Below, in pieces: positions 1 to 11,552 of a stretch of 64,000 bases of DNA. Every line of letters starts with the position of its first letter. Within the stretch, counting starts at the first letter, position 1. The notes under the pieces are model-generated. The model ran no database searches. It worked only from the letters and a program-made list of their open reading frames with translations, and was not told the origin of the DNA. The stretch spans positions 69,848,093 through 69,912,092 of the forward strand of contig JARCOQ010000006.1 in assembly GCA_029207755.1 (NCBI GenBank), given 5' to 3'. Origin of the DNA: Chamaea fasciata. Taxonomy: Eukaryota > Chordata > Aves > Passeriformes > Sylviidae. The position numbers and the translations under genes are program-made.

Positions 1-44
1 CACCTCCTACCTGCAACCTGGAGAGGTAATGAACACTCCCTTAC
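1..44 (-). other. SLC4A4: SLC4A4 intron 14 (5' end only)
   Basis: This is the first 44 bases of the intron after exon 14, starting with the donor gtaagg at 39-44. The next exon is outside the window. Confidence 0.9.
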
Positions 45-316
45 CTGGATCTAGTGGTTGACAGGCACAAGAGTAATGTGTGATGTAGTCCACCTTGAAC
101 TGGGAGTTGATGGGATAATGATCTGCCAGCTTAATCATCTTCTTGAAAGCATCATAGATGAAGATGAAGCTGATCAGGGAGGAGAATCCTTCTTCGGTGA
201 AGCGGGTGAAGTACTTGACCAGGAAGCTGGCGTCGGTGGCCACGAGAATGAGACACTGGAAGGCTGACCAGAGGCCAATCCAGAGGCGGAACTCCAGGTA
301 GTCAAAATCATTGTCC
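45..316 (-). CDS. SLC4A4: SLC4A4 exon 14: TM4-TM5 and start of third extracellular loop
   Basis: This 272-bp exon encodes residues 502-591 plus one base of the next codon. Its acceptor is gcag|GGAC and its donor is G|gtaagg. It completes the Lys codon begun in exon 13. Two hydrophobic spans are visible: [19 protein letters not shown] (TM4) and [17 protein letters not shown] (TM5). The motif KKMIK at 559-563 matches the stilbene (DIDS) reaction motif of NBCe1, and Asp556 matches human Asp555, a residue tied to ion selectivity. Arg511 and Leu523 match human Arg510 and Leu522, both mutated in proximal renal tubular acidosis, and both are intact. Cys584 and Cys586 (CAC) match the first two cysteines of the disulfide-bonded third extracellular loop. 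The sequence after SQFKV diverges from mammals, as expected for an extracellular loop. The alternative SLC4A5 is rejected because that paralogue lacks the KKMIKLAD run here. Confidence 0.97.
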
Positions 317-399
317 CTGCAACAAGACAAGGGTGTCAAGAAAGGAAAACATCGGGTTAGGTAAGATCGGGAAGTACCAAGCAGATGTTACAGGGAATG

Positions 400-642
400 A
401 AGCTGAGTCAGGGGAAGTTGAGACTGGACATAAAGGAAAAATCCTCTCCCAGAAGGTGGCTGGACACTGGAACAGTCTCCCCAGAGAAGCGGTCACGGCA
501 CCTAACCTGACAGAGTTCCAAGGATCACCTGGACAGTGCTCTTAGTCACATGGTTTAGTTTTAGGTGGTCTTGCCAGGTGCAGAGAGTTGGATTTGCTGA
601 TCCTAATGGGTCCTTTCCAGTCTGGGATATTCTGTGACAAAC
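400..642 (+). mobile_element. CR1 LINE 3' fragment (diverged)
   Basis: The segment reads in the CR1 sense direction: a 'ggacactggaacagtctccc' landmark, then a 'cctgacagagttc' segment and a terminal 'gggtcctttccag...gatattctgtg' tail. The wording differs from the younger copies in the window, so it belongs to another CR1 subfamily. It contains no intact reverse transcriptase. Confidence 0.75.
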
Positions 643-1276
643 CCTGGTGCCAGGAATGGCAGGGTGTGGAGAACCACGCACCCAGCTGCATCATTCCCTG
701 CAGGGAACGATGGCCCCTTGTTTGCTGCTTGAGGCTGAGGTGCTGCGTCGGCACAGAGCCCAAAGGTGGGATTTTAGGAACGAAAAAGTGCCTAAGGCTG
801 GTGAGGACGTGCCAGAAGGCCCCTGCCTGTTCTAGGGAAGGAGGCAAGAGGCGGTGGGATTGGCAGGCTCAGCCAGCTGCAATTCTCTGGAAGCCAGAAG
901 CCCTGACCTGGAAGAAGGCAAGGAGCAAGTAGGAAACAAAGTGATTTAGAAAAAGGGGAAAAAGAAAAATACAAGATCCAAGTGACAACTCTGAAATATC
1001 TGCAGTCAGTGCCTGAGGGGGCGGGAGGTCCCATCCATCTGAAGGTAGCTGGCAGAAACCCAGGTACGCCAACTCCACACCATTGAAGAACTTAAAAAAA
1101 ATTTAACTATATTGTTTTGGCTTTTACTCCTCAACTTCCTGCAGTTCTTCTGAAGCCGACAGAGCAGGTGGCAAAGCCCCATGTCCTGTAGGATTGGTCC
1201 CTGGTGCCAGCACCACAGAGCACCCAAGGCCAGATGCATGGCTGGGTCTCCAAGGCGTTTTTAGGGATCTTTTCAG

Positions 1277-1293
1277 ACACACACACACACACA
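1277..1293. repeat. (AC)n microsatellite
   Basis: An uninterrupted dinucleotide run of about 8 units in intron 13. Confidence 0.9.
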
Positions 1294-2613
1294 GAGTCAC
1301 CCTTTAAATGAGTCAGGAGATGGGAAGTTTTTTCTACTTTTGCTTCTAGCAGGGAACAGTGTGTTGTGAAAATGAACAACCACAAAGGCATTACTGAAAA
1401 ATCAAAGTACTTAGTTCCAATTTCCTCGTAAGAAAGGCCTCCTTTGAAAACTCCTGCCTTTCTGCTCTGGCAGGTTGTTAGGACAATGGCTTTTATAACC
1501 ACCACTTCCTCCTCAGGTTAAAAATAACCACCTTCTCCCTCCCAAAACAGTACAAAGCGCTTTTCCATCTTGCTTTTTTCCTGCTGCGTGCTGCACCTGG
1601 GCTTTGTCATGCCTGCCAGACGCCAACAGGTGCAGCACGTCCATTTCTGACTCTACTCATTTATTCCAGATGAAGGGAGAAAAGAAAGGTGCCCCCCTCT
1701 TGCTCCACTATCGGACTCTCACCCTTCGGTAGCTTCCAGTTTCCCTCCCCGGGATAATCTAATTTTTCAGCCGTTTTTTCTAGCCCCCATCCCTCCTTAC
1801 ATGTAGGAACACAAGTCCTGCACAACCTGCCATGCTGAGAACACAGACTACAAGGGATTTGGGGTGTATTCTGTGGAACCTAAACCGACCTCCTTGCAAA
1901 ACACCAGCCAAAGGATCACCAGCCCCATGGGTGCAATCATCCATGACACTGCTGATTCCTCTGGGGATTCCAGCTTATCTTCCTAGCATTGCAGTTGTGA
2001 GAAAGGTAAATGAGCACAACCTACCAAAATGGGCTGCCTTCAGCTCTGGGTGTCAGCTGTCAACAGTATGGAGGGAGCAGAAACTCTTCGTACCAGTTAA
2101 ACGGAAAAAACCCAAGTGCCTTTAAACGCAGGAAAGCTCTGCCCCAGAATTCCGGGGGCCGTTTCTACCACAGACACTTTGGCTTTCATAACTAATAGTG
2201 ATTATTTCAAATGACTACTGGACAAATTTTTGGCAACCTTGAGACCCACGGGATTTTGGTAGTGAAGAGCGGGATTCATTTCTTCGCTCCTACGGGAGTC
2301 AGGGAAGTAGTGACTGGGAGAAACAGCACACTGTAACTAGAGCAAATTCCTCACAGAGGACTGAAGTGGCCAAGGTTGGTTTTTTTCTCAGGAAGCCCCA
2401 CAGAGACAGGCAGCCACACACTGGGCGGCCCCCCAGGACATGCGTGCCGGGAAAATCCCTGATGTGATTGCACTGGATCTCAACAAGGAACGAGACGTTT
2501 CATTCTGTGCACTAAATCCCCTCCTTCCACAGCAGCAGGCAGCTCGTTCCCTGGCTGGGGTTTGCTTCGCGTGGGACATTCCTGCCCTCCGCCCTCTCCC
2601 GCCACATACTCAC

Positions 2614-2747
2614 TTGCTGAAATTGAAGAGGAGCCGCTCAAAGACCAGGACGGGTCCCGTGCTGCTCAAAATGGTGAGGGGCTGACCAGCCAAAAGGCAA
2701 AATATGGCGCCGGTGACAGCCGTGCCCAGGAAGCTCTCCAACACGCC
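2614..2747 (-). CDS. SLC4A4: SLC4A4 exon 13: TM2-TM3
   Basis: This 134-bp exon encodes residues 457-500 plus two bases of Lys501. It has acceptor tgcag|GGC and donor CAA|gtgagt. It begins [11 protein letters not shown] and includes the hallmark [17 protein letters not shown], which forms the TM3 region lining the ion pathway in SLC4 transporters. Thr486 and Gly487 match human Thr485 and Gly486; changes at both cause proximal renal tubular acidosis in people, and both are intact here. The human SGAIFC stretch reads TGAIFC. Phase 0 in and phase 2 out agree with exons 12 and 14. Confidence 0.97.
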
Positions 2748-4501
2748 CTGCAGAGACACAGGAGAGGAGTCACTCCTGCAGGACAACCCTCTCTAAACGA
2801 GTGCTTCTGCTATGTCCCCGTGCCCATGGCCAAGGGGAGAGCATGCCCGGCCTCCCCCGAAGCTCACACCAAGATGTCGGCCCCACACAATCCGGAGTTA
2901 CTCAGGATAACCACACGTGCTCAGCAGCAGGCAATTATCGGCATGGGCCGATCCTCCCTTCTGCCTATGCTGCAGGGATGGGGCTGCAGCTTTCCTGACT
3001 TAGCAGAGGTACTGCAGGAATTGAAACCCAGTTTTGCGTCTCTCTTCCTTGAGAAGACACGAGTTAGTGTTTACACTGAGGAAAGCAACAGGCTGGCTGC
3101 CTTTGGGGGACTTGTAAGGATGAGCCCACTAATCCCGGGGCAAGGAAGAGCCTTCGCACAGCTGATCCCCTCCACTCCTCCTGTATTACTCATGGAGAGG
3201 GCCCTCGTGGCCAGAGCATCTGGAATCTCTTTTCCCTGCATTCTTTTCCATGTGTCTGTAGCTAAGAATAGTGTCTTTTCTTGGAAGCATAAAACTCAGG
3301 AGTGAGCTGTGAAGGAAGCGCCGGCTGGGGCAGCTCCCGGGACAGGGAGCAGGGATGGGCCATGCTCAGTGCCCGCCCCAGCAACAGCCACGTCGCTCTT
3401 CACAACAAACAAGACACATGAACTGCGATGTAGAAGCCCCAAAAACACTGCAGTTTGGGGGTTTCTTTTGCCACTTGATATTAAGCAGTCTTGAGAGTTT
3501 TGGCCACAATAAAGTGACTCTCAGTTTGAACTAGATTCGGAATTAGCAAACACTCCCCCTTCCTCCTCTAATTTAAAGACTGCACCTTATGCAGAGCAGA
3601 CAGGCTTTGCTCTGCTACCCCACGACAGTCCAGTGTTGCTCACTGGTGGGTCCTGAAGGTCTCTCCATTCCTGACTTCCATGAGCCTCAGAAAAGGCAAA
3701 TTATTTGTACAGGAGAAAGGGGAGCTGGGCACTGCGCAGCCTGATGGATCTTACTCTAGCCTGTAATCCATCACAGGGGAGTGCAGGGTTCCAGATATAT
3801 GCCCTCATTTCCTATGTTTGACTTAATTAAACCTGCATAAATTAATAATTCAGTCATTGTCATTATGAGCTTAATTATTGCTAGGAGATTTGAGCGAACT
3901 GGACTGGCTGAACTGAATCTATCTGAGTACAACCTCCTGCTTTCCCTATTACTCCACTAACGCAAAGCACCCACAGCACTGTTAATACAAAATCCCTTCC
4001 CTTTAGCCTGAGCTAAGCCATTGATCCAGCCTGTCCATGGATATGTGGCTGGTTCTCAGCGTGCGACCTCCCACTACTACAAAATTCATCTTTCTAAAGA
4101 CCTGACATTTCTCTCCTCTGTTACTCATTTTCCCAATTACTTGGGGATTTTCTTATCACCAGAGAGGCCAAAGCCCAGGTACTGTAGGAATCAGGCAGAA
4201 GATTCATACTTAGCAAACTTATTTGGACTAAAATGGAAGGACTGAGAGCAGAGCAGAGGAACTTCTCCCTACAGAAGGAGCAAAGACCTTCTCTGTCTCT
4301 TGGGCCTGCTTTTATTGACCATTCGAGGAACCGCAGTACAATCTGTCAAAGGACAGCCACAGCAGCAGAGAAAGCAGTGAAAACTCAGAACACCTCCATT
4401 ACTGCACCAAGAATTCCAGCTTTGCCAGTGCCCAAAAATTGCTCTGACTGGACAGCAAAAGGCAAAAGCTGTATTTGTTGCTTCTGAAAGCTCTTGCTCA
4501 C
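2748..4501 (-). other. SLC4A4: SLC4A4 intron 12 (1.75 kb)
   Basis: Donor gtgagc and acceptor tctgcag are clear. No repeat family is recognised. An AT-rich tract at about 3808-3900 is listed separately as a possible conserved non-coding element. Confidence 0.85.
3808..3900. promoter_or_regulatory. AT-rich tract with TAAT cores, possible conserved non-coding element
   Basis: About 90 bases are dense in TTAATTAA, TAAT and ATTA cores, as in homeodomain-bound enhancers, and are flanked by ordinary mixed sequence. No conservation can be tested from one genome, so the call rests on composition only. Confidence 0.2.
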
Positions 4502-4676
4502 CTGCATGTTCTCCGTAGCATCCCCAAGCAATCCCCCAAAAGTGATGGCATTGGTGACAGTGGCCAGGTAGATGAAGAGGATGGCTGAGAGCGCCTGGAT
4601 ATTTAAAGCATCGTAGAAGTCACTGGCAAAAAACGGCGCTTTCCTCTTGATGTCCTTGATCAAGCCCCCACAGAAT
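4502..4676 (-). CDS. SLC4A4: SLC4A4 exon 12: end of cytosolic domain and TM1
   Basis: This 175-bp exon encodes residues 399-456, after one base that completes Arg398. It has acceptor ttgcag|ATTC and donor CAG|gtgagc. It starts [16 protein letters not shown], the conserved membrane-entry segment of SLC4 proteins, followed by the TM1 stretch [19 protein letters not shown]. Ser428 matches human Ser427, a residue whose change to Leu abolishes transport in human disease, and it is intact. The only notable difference from mammals is ENMQ in place of DNMQ at the exon end. Confidence 0.97.
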
Positions 4677-6014
4677 CTGCAAGGACAAGCAAGAGGAGAC
4701 TCATGCAAGATGTTTCCCAGTGGAAGTCCCCATGCTAAGTCATCAGAGACACTGCCAGCAATCAAGTATCATCTCAGAGGAGTGAGATCACCACATTACA
4801 AACAGCCTTATCACAGCTGTGGCGGTCCAGGGACCTCAGAGAGAATGCTGTAAGGAAAGATAACATCTAAAACATGTGATGCAGCTGGAAAGAGACAAAT
4901 TTCAGGACTACAAGTCATACTTCTGCTGAAACAGACCATTACAGTTTGTATTTCAGGAAGCTCATCTGTTGGGTTTTTTTTCCCCCAAATATATTAGTAG
5001 ATGTAATAAAATAGATTAACTCTGGTCTAAATCCCTGCCTGAATTTCTCCGCACAGCAGACACCATGGCTGGGCGAGCCAAACAATCTGCTGCACGGAAA
5101 AAATGCTTCAAATTAACAACCAGCAGAAGAACTAGATGTAAAAACACAAGGGAAATACTCTTGGACAACGAAAGAACTCACTCGCAGACATCCCTCCACG
5201 TGGCACTGACACTGCCAGCATGAAAAGTGTTTGTTTAGCCTCTTGCTCCCTTGCTCACAGCTCCCCACCTCTGCCAGGACTGCACAGACACTGTGGCAGA
5301 CAGGCACAGGCCACTTTCTGACCCCAAATTAGGATCCTCCACTGCTTTGTACACGCCAATGCGGTGGGGAGACTTTCAGACTTTTCTCCTAGAATTTAGA
5401 CTAGAACTAGAACTGTAAAAGAAGACAGTAGGAGGGAGGACACAAAGCCACCATGAAGCCCTGTGCACTGATCTCGAAACGCTGAGCTCGCTGTTTCGTG
5501 GCCACCTGAGCTGTGTTCCCACTCCAGTGGACTTTCACATGGCACAAAGCAGAGTAATAAAGCAGAGAGTATGGCCTGGGGTACTGCTACCTTCTCTATT
5601 TGTGCCATAAAAGCCTTTAGCTGTGCAATTCACCTGCAACACAAACGCCTGGAAAAGGGAATATCTCTGCTTTTGGCTAAGGCACCCCCTCAGCAATCCA
5701 AACACATTAACTGAGGCTTGTACCTGCCACATATTTACGTCCCTTATGGTTCAGCTGACTTCAGGGACTCCCAACAGGCAGCGCCTACCTGGGCCTTCTG
5801 TCCTTTTTAATGGCTCTTTATCACTTAACGAGCATCTGACTCATGGCATTTTGGGATTCGCTGAAGGCCGACGTTGGGAACCCTTTCGGACAGCCTCACT
5901 CTGGGCACGAAAAGCCCCCAGGACACATTCTGGGGTCACACCTCGGCCTGAACAGCCAGTCCACTGTGGGGGGAGTGTTTTTGGCAAGGGAAGCACTGCG
6001 GAGGTGTCACCGAC
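4677..6014 (-). other. SLC4A4: SLC4A4 intron 11 (1.3 kb)
   Basis: The donor is gtcggt, which departs from consensus at +3 and +4. The acceptor is a standard ttgcag. I recognise no repeat or other gene in it. Confidence 0.85.
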
Positions 6015-6128
6015 CTGCCCGTCCGCTGCAGCTCCTCGCAGTCGCCGTGGCCGCCACCGCCGTGCCCCCCGTCATGGGGCGTGTCTCCGTTCATCTGCAC
6101 GTTCTCCCCACCAGAGTACATGTTCTTC
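6015..6128 (-). CDS. SLC4A4: SLC4A4 exon 11: Gly/His-rich linker
   Basis: This 114-bp exon encodes residues 361-397 and parts of Arg360 and Arg398. Its acceptor is cctag|GAAG and its donor GGCAG|gtcggt is weak. The protein reads [15 protein letters not shown] followed by a glycine/histidine run ([11 protein letters not shown]) and CEELQRTG. This is the hydrophilic linker between the folded N-terminal domain and TM1; as far as I recall it is unchanged from mammals, which is unusual for low-complexity sequence and argues for a function. The phase agrees on both sides. Confidence 0.95.
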
Positions 6129-6423
6129 CTAGGCAAGGATACAGCTGTCAGGAGGAGCCTGAAGAGCCCTCAAGAGCTGGGCTAGCTACCAGCCTTCTTG
6201 TTGTGTGCCTACAACATCACCTCAAAAGGTACAGACTTTCAGGAACATCCTCTCTCCAGCTACTAAGGAAGGCCGGAAAATACCTCCAGGACTGTCGAAA
6301 TAGTGACTGACAGGTGCAGGTCACTCCATACACCTGGCACAACCGAAAATCCGGCTCTTCCCATCCCCTTTCCACACACCATGCCCACTGTCTTTTACCA
6401 CAGAGCCCCTCTCCTGCAATTAC
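6129..6423 (-). other. SLC4A4: SLC4A4 intron 10 (295 bp)
   Basis: This is the shortest intron in the window. Its donor is gtaatt and its acceptor is ttgcctag. No repeats are seen. Confidence 0.9.
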
Positions 6424-6578
6424 CTCTTATCTGAAGAAGGGAGAGACTTGGGGGGCTCTATCCTAATGGCTGGATCCCATTCCCCGGGGGGGAGCACAAT
6501 GACTTCATCCAGAAATTCATCGATGCCTGCGATCAGGTCCTGACGGTCCTTGGCTTTATAGGCAATGTCATGGAATAC
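6424..6578 (-). CDS. SLC4A4: SLC4A4 exon 10: N-terminal domain core
   Basis: This 155-bp exon encodes residues 309-359 plus two bases of Arg360. It has acceptor cttgcag|GTATTC and donor AGAG|gtaatt. The sequence includes [24 protein letters not shown] and [17 protein letters not shown], the signature of the Band 3-type cytoplasmic domain shared across SLC4 cotransporters. The only difference from human that I notice is Gln for His after KDR. Phase 0 in and phase 2 out fit exons 9 and 11. Confidence 0.97.
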
Positions 6579-7803
6579 CTGCAAGGAAAAGAGACTCCTT
6601 GTGGGAAAGGTTCACATTTTCTGTGGCCCTAACTCCAGAAGCAGCTGCTGAGTTCTACAGAATCGACTTAATCCTTCCTCAGAAACTTCTGCAGAAGTAT
6701 CAAGACATGGGGCACAAGGAGGTGTGACTCTCAGAAAGCCCCTTCCTTTGGCTGGATAATGACAGGGATTCTTTTCTTGCAGGCATATATCTAATTTTAA
6801 GCGAAACATCTATAGCTAACCTTTAAAAATGTTGTAAAGCAATTATCTCTCTCTGTAGGGCAAAAAAGTTTTCCTCTGCATAAGGACTTTCAATTACACT
6901 TGGAGAAGACACTTCGACAAAGCCAACTACCTTCAGACTATCAAAGCCAGGTTCATTTTCAACCCTGTGACACAGAACTGGCGACGGTATTTGCTCAAAG
7001 ACAACACAATAAACTAGTTCTAGTGAAAGGCTTGGTATTAATAACGAAGAACAAATGAGAGAAGAGAGGGGGGAAAAAAAAGCATTAATGCTGAATTTTA
7101 TAGGAATCTTCTGGACCGTGTGGCGAGGAGGTGGATCAGTGCATGTGACAGACAAGCTGGTGGCAGGAAGGGACTTTGGGGCTATGGGGAGCAGACCACT
7201 GAGTGACAGAAAGCAGGAGAGCTGGGAGCAGCCGAGCTGCAATTGAGGAACTTAAGGAATTAAGGAGAGCGAAGCAATGCCAATAAACAAAGCTAACGTG
7301 AGTGAGCCCCGCGCGCAGAGCCCCAGGGACGCTGCAAGAAAGGAGCTGTAGATGAACCCTGAAAGGCCAGCCATGGCAGCGAGGGGCCTGAGGAGCGAGG
7401 GGGGGCCAGCTACTTCTGGCTAGCACATAAACACTGCCAGCGCTCAGCACACAGTGCCACACGTGCCACCACAGCCTGGGGGGACAGCCCTGTGGGCAGC
7501 TCCCAGATATCCCTGGAGTGGGACACAAGGTGCACACCACGACAGAATAAATTTGACAATTAATTCGCCGTTGATATAAAAGAGTGACCTAGCAGAAAAA
7601 CACACACGGCGGACAAACCCCTACTAGAGTCACACTTTTAGAAAACATGAAGCCAGAAGCAGCAATTATGACAACAAATGGAATTAGGAGGTAACATGGT
7701 ATTTCAGCTTTATGTGAATGCTCTTTCCTGTTGACCAGGCTGGAGGGAAGGATATGATTACTTGAGAGAAGCCATTTCCCACGGGACATGCCAAGACACC
7801 TAC
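6579..7803 (-). other. SLC4A4: SLC4A4 intron 9 (1.2 kb)
   Basis: The donor is gtaggt and the acceptor is ttgcag with a good pyrimidine tract. No repeats or other genes are recognised. Confidence 0.85.
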
Positions 7804-7891
7804 CTCATCCGACATCAGCGTGGCAATGGCTCGGCCGATCTCATGATAGGACTTGGCTTTGCCCTTTGGTCCCAGCAGAATGAAGAGAAAT
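7804..7891 (-). CDS. SLC4A4: SLC4A4 exon 9: N-terminal domain core
   Basis: This 88-bp exon encodes residues 280-308, after one base completing Arg279. It has acceptor tgtcag|ATTT and donor GAG|gtaggt. The protein [19 protein letters not shown] followed by [10 protein letters not shown] is an SLC4-wide signature. Arg299 matches human Arg298, mutated to Ser in proximal renal tubular acidosis and important for packing of the cytosolic domain; it is intact. Confidence 0.97.
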
Positions 7892-8112
7892 CTGACAAAA
7901 CCAAGAGATTGTTCCCGTTTAGGACGGCAAAACGAACTGCTTATTACTTCTACAACACCTAGACAGAAATTCGCCTTTAAAAGTTGTGGTCCCTGTTAGA
8001 GACCTGGAGGCTGCCGGTGGCCTCAAGCTAACTTCGGAGCAGAGGTTACACCCTGTGGCCCGTCAGGCCCTGTGCACCACGAAAGCCTGCCCACCTCCAA
8101 GGGGATTTGTTT

Positions 8113-8285
8113 CACAGAATCACAGGATAGTCTGTGTTGGAAAGGATCCTAAAGGCCATCTAGTCCCAGTCCCCTGCCACGGGCAGGGACACCCTCTACT
8201 AGCCAGGTTCCTCCGAGCCTAGTCCAACCTGGCCTTGGACACTTCAAATTTCACATGATCTCTTTGGGCAGCAACCAAGTCACTG
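8113..8285 (-). mobile_element. CR1 LINE 3' fragment
   Basis: This is the reverse complement of the CR1 tail: 'cacagaatcacagga', then 'ccctgccacgggcagggac' and 'ccaacctggccttggacact'. It is degraded at its right end. Confidence 0.85.
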
Positions 8286-10299
8286 CTGAAGAGTTTAAAA
8301 AACACATCATTCACATCATTTCATAGTGACATGAAACCTTTGGCAGTGCAAACATACACATGAAATAACCTCAGCGGTAGAAGCACCTATCCCCTTCCAA
8401 GGATTGCATTAAATATTATTTTATCTCCCTAACTCAAATGTGGTGAGGTACTAAGTTAAATGGCTCATGAGGAGTATTAAATCCAAACAAATACTTTCTG
8501 TTCAAAAGAATCTAGAGTCCTAAGAGAAAAAAGGCAGCAAGTTAGTAGGACAGGATCCATAAATACATATTGATTGGCATTACTACCTAACGCTTCTTAA
8601 CCGAGTTCTTCACGAGGCGTTTGAGTGTTTCACTTGAGGTTCACATGGAGGTGAGTAAACCACACACACCCAGGTCATGTCCTCTGCTCTCCTCCCACCT
8701 CCTGGAACGTTCCCTGCTTTACCAGTTCTTATAAAATAACATTCAAGAAAGACTGTTCCTCAGCCAACTCTTCCCAAACTCCAGGATGCAAATTAGCCAA
8801 ACATATTAATATATTAAAAAAGAGGTTCATAACTTCAGGAGCTGCTGCTTGGCATTCTCCTGGTTTTCCAGGAGAACCAGGCACTTTTATAATCGCCAGG
8901 CAGCTGGCTCTTTTCCAGCACACAGCAGCAGTACCTGAATGCTCCCACACTACTAAAAGATTCTTGAAAACAAGGAGTCCGTGGCATTTTCCAAATTCTT
9001 GGTCCTGATTCAGCTCAGAACTGCCTTCGGTGGGTAGAACAAGATCTTCTCACGGGCCAAACATTACAAACACGAAAACATTAATGCCTTTTAGTGGCCT
9101 GAACTAGATTATGTCTGCAGAGATTTATTATCATTCAGTTATGAACACTTCCAATTACAAAAGCCATCACTCCTAGCTGTGCTGTACTCCTCCTCTTCCT
9201 CTGCTGAAGGCAGAATTCCTCCCTGCTGCATACAACACATGCTGAGTTATCCAATCCCCACTTCTCCTACTTAATATTGCTAATAATGCTCCAAGGCAGG
9301 AAATGTGAGGTTCCACCAAGCTCCAAGTCTCTCCGAAGTAGTAACAAAATCCCGTGTTTATCTCAATGCACTGCTAGAACAGCTGGAACTGCAGCTCCAT
9401 AAGGGTTAAAGGCACCTGAACAAGGGAAGCTCAGCCAAACCCCAGAGGAAAAGTGCCTTGGCAGTGAAAAGCCTCCATCAGGAGGCCAGGGAGGAACAGA
9501 CTCCTCGATCTGCTTCCCAAGTGGCCTTTGGGCAAGTTACTTCTCTTCGTTTGAGACCTGCAGACACCAGCCTTTCCCAGCTCGGCACACCAGACTGTGC
9601 AGATGATGCAGCTTATCTCCAAAAAACATCTTCTCCTGGTTCACTCCTCACCTTTCTCCCCATCTTCACTGCATTAAACAGCAGCCTTGAACACACCGTT
9701 GTGCATTGCTCTGATGAAAATACAAAGCCATTCCCAAGCCATGCTGCCAGCTCAGGGCTTCCCCATTTAAGGAGTCCCAAGTACTGTGGCATTAAATTTG
9801 ACACAAGAAAACCAAAGGCCTTAAAGGTTTTTTCAATATGACCAGTAAAAAAAAACCCTCAGGAAAGGCTGGGATATCTCTAGTCCAACTGCATATCCCT
9901 GATTTTCTATTACTAGCCCCTAACACAGCACCCCGGAGAGAGGGGCTGGATTAGCCCTGAGCCAAAACCTGCACGTTTAACCTCCTCCTGCCCTACACAA
10001 AACCAACGAGAGAGGCGGACGCGGGCCACACCGCTGGCACTGAGAGACCTGGCGCACGCCAGTCCCGCAACCCGCGGCACGCGACCGTCGGCCCCCGGGA
10101 GGCTGCGCCGTGCCCAGCTGGGACTGCGAGGCACCCGCAGTTTACCAGGGAACCAACAACTTAACCAAATGAGAGGAGGAGCCCCGCAGGACAGAAGGCT
10201 GGCCATGCCAGAGGCTCCGGCTCCAGTATCTCGAGGAGTCTGTGGGCTTTAAGTGCAGGCCCGGGGCAGGAATGCCGGCAGCACCGGAGATGTTCCATC

Positions 10300-10560
10300 A
10301 CAGCTCCGTGTGGCCCTGAGGGGATTTCCTTGATTGAATTTCGTAGGATGCAGCCATGGCAAATGGCTCTTCATCACTCATGAAAGCCACCTAATGAGCC
10401 TTCCTGCTTTGATTAGGGCCAGTATTTGCTTTGGAGAACAGCAAATGGATAATACTATTTCCTGGGAAAAATGCTGGCATGGAAGGACATACTGCCTTGA
10501 TTATTGCTACTGAGTAATGAAGCTGCCCAGCAATCCTGGATCCAGCTTCCTGGCTCCCAC
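10300..10560. promoter_or_regulatory. Low-repeat tract, possible conserved non-coding element
   Basis: About 260 bases contain several ATTA/TAATGA-type cores and CAGC/CTGG motifs, no repeat similarity and no open frame in an exon-compatible phase. This is offered on composition only. Confidence 0.15.
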
Positions 10561-11552
10561 CACCACAGCAAACAATAGCTAACCTTACAACTGCTGGAAA
10601 GAACTTGGAGATTTGTTTAAGAAACAGTCGGTGGGATTAGAGTTGGAAGCTGATATACTGAAGCACACAGAGACTAGCTAGGAATGTTGAGGAATGAATA
10701 ACCTGCCACAAATAAAGCCACATCCTGGGTCCCCACACTCCTACCTGAATCCGCAGCATGTACAGACAGTTGTGAACGTGGCTGCAAGAAACCACTGAAT
10801 GAAACTCCAAGAAATGCAAACACTGCTACTAGCACTAAAGAGCAAAGCTAGATCCTCTTTTCCCTTTGTTTGGTACACAGAAAGAGGCAAGGATTCCAAC
10901 AGCCACTCCATACAAGGGCTGTGATACTGCTACAAATTCACACAGGGCAGCTTAGACAGGCAGGCATATTCAAGCAGTGACTTCCAATATTTAAGAACAC
11001 AAAATACACTGCTATTTGTGACACTGAGATTAATTTGCAACATGAGTCGCAATAAATAAAATATTTCTCTGACATTTTTCCTTGAGCTATTAAGCATTAC
11101 AAAGCAACAAGCCCCAGTAGAATTGTATGTCCCAGTTCACCTGACTTTTTTTTTTTTCGCCCCAGGAGGGCCAGAATTGAATCTTCCATCTGACCTGAGC
11201 TAAAGAGGAATAATACCTACGGCAAAAATGTGCAGAGGGAATCTGGGATCTGTACAGAAGGAGCAGGAAAAAAGCCCCGGGTCTTAAATTCAACACTGAC
11301 AGTGCCCTTTACTGCTGAGTTGTTAGGTCAGTGTGTTTGAATGGTTTACTTATAACCAAGCTCAGGCCCTGAAAATGATGAAGCAGCTTCAGTGAGTTTT
11401 GTTACTTTACACCACCAATCCCGACGGTTCCGCACGTCCCGGGATGGAAAGCGGTGGAGAACATCTTCTGCCCTGTTTGTTTTTTCTAACTTTACCAGGT
11501 GGAAATGCGGGTTCCCTGTCTGCTGCCCTGCCTGGGGGCTGGGTTTCCTTAC

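Larger units (their letters stand above)
317..2613 (-). other. SLC4A4: SLC4A4 intron 13 (2.3 kb)
   Basis: The intron has donor gtgagt at 2608-2613 and acceptor gcag at 317-320. It holds an old CR1 fragment (about 400-642) and a short CA repeat (1277-1293). I see nothing else recognisable in 650-2600; the sequence is single-copy-looking with no exon-like open segment in a compatible phase. Confidence 0.85.
7892..11552 (-). other. SLC4A4: SLC4A4 intron 8 (3.7 kb)
   Basis: The donor is gtaagg. The intron holds one CR1 fragment (8113-8285), and a tract at about 10300-10560 is listed separately. The remainder shows nothing I can assign. Confidence 0.85.

Noticed and set aside
2562..3305. Plus-strand open frame of 247 codons, the longest in the window
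   Set aside because: Its first part is antisense to exon 13 and the rest is intron; the protein has no recognisable domain.
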